Translations under genes and position numbers: made by a program
The notes under the pieces: model-generated
The model's input: only the letters and a program-made list of their open reading frames with translations
Told to the model about the DNA's origin: nothing
Database searches by the model: none
NCBI GenBank assembly: GCA_031285245.1
Contig: JAITWN010000023.1
Location: 1 to 7,837 of the forward strand
Direction of reading: 5' to 3'
DNA length: 7,837 nt
DNA from: Chromatiales bacterium
Lineage (GTDB): Bacteria; Pseudomonadota; Gammaproteobacteria; SZUA-140
In this document: positions 1 through 5,462 of the stretch, in pieces
Position numbering within the stretch: position 1 is the stretch's first letter
Layout of the letters: every line of letters starts with the position of its first letter

Positions 1-149
1 CCCGCCCCCACCTCCGGACAGATCGGCATCAATTCAAAACAGCGCGCGAGTTCGATACACAATGCTTCCTGCCGCTTGTCGCGCCCGTCGTAACGCACGG
101 GCTCGCCGAGCAGGCAGGCGCTGATACCGACCATGATAGGTTTATTCAT
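1..149 (-). CDS. DUF523 family protein (TudS/YbbK-like), N-terminal part, cut by window edge
   Basis: Reading from an ATG at 149-147 gives 49 complete residues before the window ends. The N-terminus carries the two hallmarks of DUF523: an ISACLLGEPVRYDG block (residues 9-22) and ICPEVGA (residues 43-49). The family includes TudS, a cytoplasmic [4Fe-4S] enzyme that removes sulfur from 2-thiouracil; Cys12 in SACLLG and Cys44 in CPE are the likely cluster ligands here, by inference from the motif positions. I chose the ATG at 149 over the internal ATG at 134 (Met6) because family members usually have about 7-12 residues before the ACLLG motif. No strong Shine-Dalgarno is visible; see the promoter at 157-185. 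The gene is divergent from lhr. The C-terminal part, which decides whether it is a short DUF523 protein or a longer DUF523-DUF1722 protein, is not in the window, so desulfurase activity is unproven. Confidence 0.88.
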   Translation of the reverse strand, partial: MNKPIMVGISACLLGEPVRYDGRDKRQEALCIELARCFELMPICPEVGA

Positions 150-156
150 GGTTGGC

Positions 157-185
157 ACTTTAAAGCGCGGCCCCGCGCAGATCAA
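157..185 (-). promoter_or_regulatory. candidate promoter for the DUF523 gene, possibly leaderless
   Basis: On the minus strand TTGATC (185-180) is separated by 17 bases from TAAAGT (162-157), matching the sigma-70 -35 and -10 consensus at four of six positions each. The -10 element ends only 7 bases before the ATG at 149, so transcription would start at or next to the start codon, giving a leaderless message. This fits the absence of a ribosome binding site. The match is moderate and could be chance. Confidence 0.35.
165..178. promoter_or_regulatory. GC-rich inverted repeat in the DUF523 promoter spacer
   Basis: GCGCGG-CC-CCGCGC is a perfect inverted repeat with 6-base arms. It lies between the proposed -35 and -10 elements of the minus-strand promoter, where a bound repressor would block polymerase. 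In a GC-rich genome such a palindrome can arise by chance, and no regulator is known for it. Confidence 0.25.
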
Positions 186-323
186 AGCCCCCCAAGTGCG
201 TGAACCGCGGTGCCCGGTGGGATTTTTCGGGACCGTTGGCGCACAGCCGCTCCGCCCATCATCTATGTTGGTTTCGAAAAAAGGTTCCGGTCCTGCCCAG
301 TCGCAGCCCCTGGGTGTAATACC

Positions 324-335
324 CGAGACGTCTCG
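324..335. promoter_or_regulatory. 12-base perfect palindrome upstream of lhr
   Basis: CGAGACGTCTCG is a perfect self-complementary 12-mer. It sits about 29 bases upstream of the lhr -10 element, near the place of a -35 box or an activator site. The lhr promoter has no recognisable -35, so an activator site is conceivable. It does not match an operator I recognise, such as a LexA box. Confidence 0.22.
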
Positions 336-360
336 CCACCACCCCAATCCACAGCGGTAC

Positions 361-369
361 TGCTATGAT
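361..369 (+). promoter_or_regulatory. extended -10 promoter of lhr, likely leaderless start
   Basis: TGCTATGAT is an extended -10 element (TGn plus TATGAT, five of six bases to TATAAT). No -35 box stands 16-18 bases upstream, which is usual for extended -10 promoters. The element ends at 369, so initiation would fall around 375-378, at the ATG of lhr (378). The bases between (pyrimidine-rich CCCTTCCC) contain no Shine-Dalgarno. Promoter and missing ribosome site together suggest a leaderless lhr mRNA. Confidence 0.5.
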
Positions 370-377
370 CCCTTCCC

Positions 378-3300
378 ATGCCTCTGCAAGATTTTCACCC
401 CGCGGTCAGGCGCTGGTTCGAGCGCGCGCTTGGCCAGCCGACGCAGGCACAGCAGCTCGCCTGGCCGGCGGCGCGACAAGGTCGGCACACGCTCATCGCC
501 GCGCCTACGGGCTCCGGTAAAACCCTCGCCGCCTTTCTCGCTGCCATCGATGGATTGCTGCGCGAGGGTCTTGAGCAAGGCCACCTCGAAGACGAGACGC
601 GCATACTTTATATATCCCCGCTCAAGGCCTTATCGAACGACGTTCAGAAAAATCTGGAACTGCCATTGGCGGGCATCCGCGACGCGCTGCTCGAATCCGG
701 CCTGCATGATGTGCCGATTCGCTCCTGGGTGCGCACCGGTGATACGCCTGCTGGTGAGCGCGAACGCATGCGCCGCCAGCCACCGCATATTCTGGTGACC
801 ACCCCGGAATCGCTCTATATCCTCCTCACCAGCGCATCCGGTCGCACCATGCTCTCAACCGTGCGCACGGTGATCGTCGATGAAATCCACGCCCTCGCCG
901 GTAACAAACGCGGCGCCCATCTCGCGCTGTCCCTGGAACGGCTGAGCGCGCTCTGTGGCCGCGAGCCGGTACGCATCGGTCTGTCGGCAACGCAGAAGCC
1001 GATCGCGGATATGGCACGCTTCCTCACCGGCGGCAGCCCGAATACCGATTGCGTCATCGTCGACACCGGGCACACGCGCCAGCGTGATCTCGCCATCGAA
1101 GTCCCCGATTCGCCGCTCGAAGCGGTGATGGCAGCAGAAGTCTGGGCCGAAATCTACGACCGTCTCGCTGCGCTGGTTGCCAGCCACCGCACCACGCTCA
1201 TCTTCGTCAACACCCGTCGCCTCGCCGAACGCGCCGCGCGCCATCTCGCCGAGCGCCTCGAAGGAGAGAAAGGCGCAGAGCGCGTCGCCGCTCACCATGG
1301 CAGCATGGCGCGCGAACAACGTCTCGACGCCGAACAGCGCCTCAAACAAGGCAAGCTGAGTGTGCTCGTCGCCACCGCTTCACTCGAACTCGGTATCGAT
1401 ATCGGTGATGTCGATCTCGTCTGTCAGCTCGGCTCACCACGCGCGATCTCGGTTTTCCTGCAACGCGTCGGTCGTTCAGGGCACGCTGTCGGCGGCTTAC
1501 CCAAAGGGCGCTTGTTTCCGCTGTCGCGCGATGAGCTGGTCGAGTGCGTCGCGTTGCTCGAGGCGGTGCAACGCGGCGAACTCGATCGCATCCGCATGCC
1601 ACGCGCGCCGCTCGACGTGCTCGCGCAGCACATCGTCGGGGAAGTCGCGAGCCGCGAATGGGAAGAAGATGCTCTGTATGAACGCATGCGTCGCGCCCTG
1701 CCCTTTGCCGATCTCACGCACGCGCAATTCACCGAAGTGCTGCGCATGCTCGCCGATGGCTATAGCACGCGGCGCGCACGGCGCGGCGCGTATCTTCATC
1801 GCGACGTCGTCAACGGACGGCTGCGCGCACGGCGCGGTGCGCGCCTGACCGCGCTCACCAATGCTGGTGCGATTCCTGATCAATTCGATTACGACGTCAT
1901 CCTGCAACCGCAGGGCTATTTCGTCGGCACGCTGAATGAAGATTTCGCCTTTGAAAGCTTGCCGGGAGACGTTTTCCAGCTCGGCAATACTTCGTATCGC
2001 ATGCTCAAAATCGAGCAAGGCAAGGTGCTGGTCGAAGACGCCAAAGGCCAGCCACCGAACATTCCCTTCTGGCTCGGCGAAGCGCCGGGACGGAGCGATG
2101 AACTGTCGCAAGCGGTATCACGCTTGCGCGAAAGCGCCGAAGCACGACTCACCGCAGGCGATGATGCTCACGCACTCACGCACTGGTTGAGTGCAGAGCT
2201 CGCGCTCACGCGCCCCGCTGCAGAACAGCTCGCGGTATATTTCGCGACTGCCTATGCTGCGCTCGGTGCATTACCGAGCGCGCACAAAGTCGTGGTTGAA
2301 CGCTTCTTCGATGAAGTCGGCGACATGCATCTCGTCATCCACGCGCCCTTCGGTGCGCGCATCAATCGCGCCTGGGGACTCGCGCTGCGCAAGCGCTTCT
2401 GCCGAAAATTCAATTTCGAACTGCAAGCCGCAGCGACCGAGAACAACATCGTGCTGTCACTCGGGCCCACGCACAGCTTCGCACTCGATGAAGTCGCGCA
2501 TTATCTGCGCTCAGCCAGCGCGCGCCATCTGCTCATTCAAGCGCTGCTCGATGCGCCGATGTTCGCCACGCGCTGGCGCTGGGTCACCAACATCGCGCTC
2601 GCCGTGCCGCGTAATCGCAATGGTCGGCGCGTGCCGGCGCAGTTCCAGCGCGCGGATGCCGAAGATCTGGTCGCAGTGGTTTTCCCCGATCAGCTCGCCT
2701 GCTTTGAAAACATCCAAGGCGAGCGCGAAGTGCCTGATCATCCGCTGGTGAATCAGACGCTGACCGACTGCCTGCACGAAGTCATGGACATCGACGGCTT
2801 CGAAGCGGTACTGCGCGGCATCGAATCAGGCAAGATCAGCGTACTCGCGCGCGATCTCACCGTACCCTCGCCTTTCGCCTGCGAAATTCTCGCTGCCAAA
2901 CCTTATGCCTTTCTCGATGATGCACCGGCTGAGGAACGCCGCACGCTCGCCGTGCAACAGCGCCGCACGCTTGACCCGCAGACTGCCGCGGATCTTGGCC
3001 GACTCGATCCTGAAGCCATCGCACGCGTGCGCGCTGAAGCCTGGCCGCAAGCCAGCAGCGCCGATGAATTGCACGACGCGTTGGTATTGATGGGGCTACT
3101 CACTGCAGCAGACATGCAGCGCCGAGCGCATTGGGAAACGTTGTTCGAAATGCTCGTGCACGAAGGCCGCGCCACGCGCGTCAGCGCCACGCAAAGTGCG
3201 CAGTTACTCGCCGCCGCTGAACGCATGCCGGAAGTTCGCGCGCTCTATCCCGGCGCCACCGAAACACCGGTCACGCATCTGCCCGCCCATGAAACAGCAC

Positions 3301-4550
3301 AGGACACCAGCAGTGATGCCGCATTGGTCTCGCTGCTGCGCAGTCGCCTCGAAGGTGAAGGTCCAACCACCGCTGCGCTACTCGCCACGCAATTCGCGCT
3401 CGATGAAAACCAGATACGAGCAGCGCTGACACAGCTCGAAGGCGAAGGCTTCGCAGCGCCCGCCGCCGCATGGGAAGCGCATATCCTGCCCGCACGCGTG
3501 CGCGGCTACTATCCCGACGAACTAGATCGCTTGTGCAGCTCAGGACGCTTCGCCTGGCTGCGTTTGATCGCGCGCAAGCCCATCGAACCAAGCGATAGCG
3601 GCGCACGCAAAGCAGCGCCACTGCGAGCCACGCCGATCGCCTTCGTCCCACGGCGCAGCCTCGCGCCGTGGCGCTTTCTCAACCCGGTACCAGAGGAAAG
3701 CACGCACACACTGTCAGCAGATGCGCGCACACTCGCCAATGCTTTCGCGCAATATCCCGCAGCGTTTTTTGAAGAACTCAAAGATGCGAGCGGCTTGCTC
3801 CACACACGCCTTGAAACCGCGCTCGCCGAACTCGCCGCCTTTGGCTTCGTGAGCGCCGACAGCTACGCTGGCCTGCGCGCGCTGATCGCGCCACAACATA
3901 AACGCCCGAGCTATTCGAATTCACGTCGACGCCGGCAAGTCAGCGCGCCTCGCGTCGAAGAAGCCGGTCGCTGGGTATGGCTGCGCCCCCAGACACGCGG
4001 TGAAAACACGGAAAGCACAGCCACATCGCGCTCTACCCAAAGCGTCGCGATCGAACACATCGCACGCGCACTGCTGCGCCGCTATGGCGTGGTATTTCGC
4101 GCCCTGCTCGCACGCGAGAGCGGCGCACCGCCGTGGCGCGATCTCGTCCAATGCTACCGGCGCCTTGAAGCACGCGGCGAAATCCGTGGCGGACGCTTCG
4201 TCGATGGTTTCAGCGGTGAGCAATACGCCTTACCTGAAGCGGTGAGCGCGCTGCGCGACATTCGTCGCAAGCCTGATAGCGAGCACGGAGACTTCATCAG
4301 CCTGAGCGCCGCTGACCCGCTCAACCTCACCGGCATCATCACCCCTGGCGAACGCGTATCCGCGCAAACCGCTAATCGCGTGCTATACCGCGACGGCGTC
4401 CCCGTCGCACATCAAACCGGCAGCGACGTGCGTTATCTCGAAAACCCACCCGCGGAACGTGAATGGGAATGGCGCACCGCACTACTGCGCGCTGAGGATA
4501 AAGAGACGGGAGAACATCATCGCGAAGCGATCATCGCTCGCGTATCGTAA
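378..4550 (+). CDS. lhr: Lhr, large superfamily 2 DNA helicase with C-terminal extension
   Basis: The 1390-residue protein is a long-form Lhr, an ATP-dependent 3'-5' helicase of bacterial DNA repair (E. coli Lhr is 1538 residues). RecA-like domain 1 has a Q-motif-like PTQAQQLAWP (21-30), Walker A APTGSGKT (42-49), motif Ia SPLKALSNDV (80-89), TTPESL (141-146), motif II VDEIHAL (167-173) and motif III LSATQKP (202-208). Domain 2 has IFVNTRR (275-281), HHGSM (306-310), ATASLELGIDIG (332-343) and motif VI QRVGRSGH (362-369). A winged helix and the Lhr-specific domain 4 follow to about 870; FWLGEAPGR (564-572) likely holds the DNA-stacking Trp known in mycobacterial Lhr (here Trp565). Residues from about 870 form the C-terminal region with tandem winged-helix character, ending in GEQYALPEAV (1280-1289), DPLNLTGI (1313-1320) and NRVLYRDG (1333-1340), as in E. 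coli Lhr, whose C-terminal region has uracil-DNA glycosylase activity. I cannot map the catalytic Asp by eye. A basic, Ser/Thr-rich stretch (about 1175-1222) looks like a flexible linker. The start fits the family N-terminus (FHPAVRRWF at 6-14). The frame is intact. Confidence 0.96.
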   Translation: MPLQDFHPAVRRWFERALGQPTQAQQLAWPAARQGRHTLIAAPTGSGKTLAAFLAAIDGLLREGLEQGHLEDETRILYISPLKALSNDVQKNLELPLAGIRDALLESGLHDVPIRSWVRTGDTPAGERERMRRQPPHILVTTPESLYILLTSASGRTMLSTVRTVIVDEIHALAGNKRGAHLALSLERLSALCGREPVRIGLSATQKPIADMARFLTGGSPNTDCVIVDTGHTRQRDLAIEVPDSPLEAVMAAEVWAEIYDRLAALVASHRTTLIFVNTRRLAERAARHLAERLEGEKGAERVAAHHGSMAREQRLDAEQRLKQGKLSVLVATASLELGIDIGDVDLVCQLGSPRAISVFLQRVGRSGHAVGGLPKGRLFPLSRDELVECVALLEAVQRGELDRIRMPRAPLDVLAQHIVGEVASREWEEDALYERMRRALPFADLTHAQFTEVLRMLADGYSTRRARRGAYLHRDVVNGRLRARRGARLTALTNAGAIPDQFDYDVILQPQGYFVGTLNEDFAFESLPGDVFQLGNTSYRMLKIEQGKVLVEDAKGQPPNIPFWLGEAPGRSDELSQAVSRLRESAEARLTAGDDAHALTHWLSAELALTRPAAEQLAVYFATAYAALGALPSAHKVVVERFFDEVGDMHLVIHAPFGARINRAWGLALRKRFCRKFNFELQAAATENNIVLSLGPTHSFALDEVAHYLRSASARHLLIQALLDAPMFATRWRWVTNIALAVPRNRNGRRVPAQFQRADAEDLVAVVFPDQLACFENIQGEREVPDHPLVNQTLTDCLHEVMDIDGFEAVLRGIESGKISVLARDLTVPSPFACEILAAKPYAFLDDAPAEERRTLAVQQRRTLDPQTAADLGRLDPEAIARVRAEAWPQASSADELHDALVLMGLLTAADMQRRAHWETLFEMLVHEGRATRVSATQSAQLLAAAERMPEVRALYPGATETPVTHLPAHETAQDTSSDAALVSLLRSRLEGEGPTTAALLATQFALDENQIRAALTQLEGEGFAAPAAAWEAHILPARVRGYYPDELDRLCSSGRFAWLRLIARKPIEPSDSGARKAAPLRATPIAFVPRRSLAPWRFLNPVPEESTHTLSADARTLANAFAQYPAAFFEELKDASGLLHTRLETALAELAAFGFVSADSYAGLRALIAPQHKRPSYSNSRRRRQVSAPRVEEAGRWVWLRPQTRGENTESTATSRSTQSVAIEHIARALLRRYGVVFRALLARESGAPPWRDLVQCYRRLEARGEIRGGRFVDGFSGEQYALPEAVSALRDIRRKPDSEHGDFISLSAADPLNLTGIITPGERVSAQTANRVLYRDGVPVAHQTGSDVRYLENPPAEREWEWRTALLRAEDKETGEHHREAIIARVS

Positions 4551-4603
4551 ACAGCGCTGCAAAGGCGATCGGAACCACCCGTGCAGCGGCCGCCCTCGAT
4601 TCC

Positions 4604-4720
4604 TTAAATTCCTGCTTGTTTGACCACGGTAAATCCCAAGGCGGGTAGCGAAGCCTTGTCGAATCCATCCGTAACGGAGATAACGATACCGCTCACCTTG
4701 CCAACATCTTGAGCGGAGGG
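4604..4720 (-). pseudogene. Ig-like domain remnant B (C-terminal strands only)
   Basis: On the minus strand, the frame from 4720 to the TAA at 4606-4604 reads PSAQDVGKVSG, then IVISVTDG, then ASLPALGFTVV. This is the typical last half of a bacterial putative-Ig or cadherin-like domain (the GTPSAADVGTYSGIVISVSDG pattern). A TAG at 4723-4721 lies directly upstream in frame, and the first half of the domain (the DADGD part) is missing, so this is a truncated fragment. It aligns with remnant A across AQD-G, TDG, LP and VV. No start codon or ribosome site is present. Such domains belong to secreted or surface adhesin-like proteins; no such parent gene is in the window. Confidence 0.6.
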
Positions 4721-4727
4721 CTAACCA

Positions 4728-4937
4728 CCGTGTCCACCATTCGTGCATTTCATGAGTTTCACTCGATTTTCATTACTCGCTTTATTCATGAACGAGCAGC
4801 CATGTACGATCAGCGATACCATGATCGCCATGGCGGTGCGTGCTGAAGCGGCTGCTGTTCTCCCCCTCTTTTCGCCATCCCCGTTGTCGCTGCACTTCAC
4901 GACATCCCTTTTGGAATAACGTCCCTTGAATTCTTTA
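4728..4937. repeat. direct repeat copy B (matches 5242-5462)
   Basis: This segment aligns collinearly with 5242-5462 at an offset of about 513-524 bases. Anchors include ATTTCATGAG (4747 and 5261), CAGCCATG (4797 and 5312), TGAAGCGG next to the hrpB stop, and ATAACGTCC followed by TTGA-TTCTTT (4916 and 5440). Part lies over the hrpB 3' end and part over the sequence downstream of it, so the copied unit ran through the hrpB stop codon. Divergence and an 11-base gap indicate an old event. By-eye alignment gives no exact identity value. Confidence 0.7.
4855..4937 (-). pseudogene. decayed duplicate of the hrpB 3' end
   Basis: On the minus strand this reads VRKEFKGRYSK and later EKRGR, against VKKELKGRYPK and KKRGE in the real hrpB C-terminus (5368-5465). 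The nucleotide match is clear: AAGAATTCAAGGGACGTTATTCCAAAA here against AAGAACTCAAAGGACGTTATCCAAAA there. The stretch coding for the conserved PWPDDPW of HrpB is shortened by about 11 bases and out of frame, and the stop has changed from TAG to CAG (4857-4855). The frame therefore runs on to 4721. It carries no helicase motif and cannot be functional. It joins directly to the end of Ig-like remnant A. Confidence 0.7.
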
Positions 4938-5267
4938 CGGACCAGAAACAACATCGATCTGGATCACTGGCAATGCAGCCGTGTCGACACCATCTGTCGC
5001 CGAGATCGTGACATGGCTCGTGACACCGCTATCCTGTGCATGCGGCAATCGGGAAATCGCATCTGTGTTTTTTTAAAAGCTGGCCCAGGCAGGCCATTGA
5101 CGCTATAAGTCAGCGCATCTCCGTCAGCATCGCTAGCGGAAGTCAGAAGGGAAAAGCTCTCGCTTGTGACAACGGAATAACTAGTCACCACCCTTGCTAT
5201 CAGGTGGTTGGCATCGATGAAATTCGTCAACCAATTCAATCCCGACACCATCCACAATGAATTTCAT
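4935..5267 (-). pseudogene. Ig-like domain remnant A, frameshifted
   Basis: Minus-strand pieces in different frames join into one bacterial Ig-like (putative Ig/cadherin-like) domain. The first reads SESFSLLTSASDADGD, then ALTYSVNGLP, ending about 5088. After a one-base loss the reading continues as WASF, meets a TAA at 5075-5073, and goes on as NTDAISRLPHAQDSG, HVTISATDGVDTAALP and IDVVSGP to a TAA at 4937-4935. This matches the usual domain order DADGD-L-YSV-LP-WASF-TP-DSG-VTISATDG-LP. An upstream ATG at 5267 opens a 28-codon frame (MKFIVDGVGIELVDEFH...) that may be the original start region, with a further frameshift near 5220. I see no signal peptide. The parent may have been a short protein or the tail of a large surface protein; this cannot be decided here. 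Confidence 0.65.
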
Positions 5268-5462
5268 GAGCTGCGCTCACTATCCATTTTTGTGATTACT
5301 GTGCAAGCGAACAGCCATGGCAAGCTGTACTGTATAGATACGATAGATACGCGAACTGAAGCGGGCGCTATTCCCCTCTCTTCTTCGCTCTCCCCGTGGG
5401 TGCTGCGCCCCACGGATCATCTGGCCAGGGATGTTTTGGATAACGTCCTTTGAGTTCTTTTT
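5242..5462. repeat. direct repeat copy A, covering hrpB 3' end and downstream spacer
   Basis: This is the intact partner of the decayed copy at 4728-4937. It includes the last 31 or so codons of hrpB and about 125 bases beyond its stop. Since this copy keeps the functional hrpB reading frame it is taken as the original. Together with Ig-like remnant A it forms a unit of about 525 bases (4938-5462), of which the copy at 4604-4937 is a shortened version. Confidence 0.68.
5334..5351. repeat. short tandem repeat, 2 x 9 bases
   Basis: ATAGATACG occurs twice in perfect tandem just downstream of the hrpB stop. The matching place in copy B has no such tandem, so it likely arose after the larger duplication by slippage, or was lost there. 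No function is suggested. Confidence 0.7.

Larger units (their letters stand above)
4551..5367. other. 817-base convergent intergenic region filled with gene remnants
   Basis: No intact gene is visible between the stop codons of lhr and hrpB. Longer open frames here are interrupted, lack ribosome sites, or combine pieces of the remnants listed separately. The content, read on the minus strand from hrpB, is: spacer, Ig-like remnant A, decayed hrpB 3' end, spacer copy, Ig-like remnant B, then 53 bases to the lhr stop. I see no transposase fragment, no terminal inverted repeats and no strong bidirectional terminator, so how each flanking transcript ends is unclear. Confidence 0.75.

Noticed and set aside
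133..798. 221-codon plus-strand open frame overlapping the lhr start
   Set aside because: It is a shadow frame: low-complexity Arg/Ser/Pro composition, no recognisable domain, and it covers the intergenic region plus the conserved Lhr N-terminus in another frame.
4523..4544. Imperfect palindrome CGCGAAGCGATCATCGCTCGCG at the lhr 3' end
   Set aside because: It lies within the last lhr codons, has essentially no loop and no T run; likely incidental to coding sequence.
4721..4954. 77-codon minus-strand open frame in the intergenic region
   Set aside because: It is the hrpB-tail copy with its stop lost, running on into the duplicated spacer; no ribosome site or independent domain is seen.
5040..5074. 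Plus-strand hairpin ATGCG...CGCAT followed by seven T as the lhr terminator
   Set aside because: The stem is 5 pairs with a 13-base loop and a 5-base gap before the T run; stability looks insufficient and it lies about 490 bases past lhr.
5071..5096. Minus-strand hairpin TGGCC-6-GGCCA followed by GCTTTT as the hrpB terminator
   Set aside because: The stem is only 5 pairs, the T run is short and the site is about 270 bases past the stop within the decayed Ig segment; too weak to annotate.
5183..5267. 28-codon minus-strand frame MKFIVDGVGIELVDEFH... as a small gene
   Set aside because: It ends in a TAG where the Ig-like reading continues in another frame, and has no convincing ribosome site; treated as part of remnant A.
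4551..5367. Insertion sequence or other mobile element as the source of the intergenic remnants
   Set aside because: No transposase fragment, terminal inverted repeats or target-site duplication could be seen; tandem duplication explains the repeats better.
5394..5415. Hairpin CCGTGGG-8-CCCACGG near the hrpB stop as a terminator
   Set aside because: It lies inside the hrpB coding sequence and is not followed by a T run on either strand; the palindrome is not kept in copy B.
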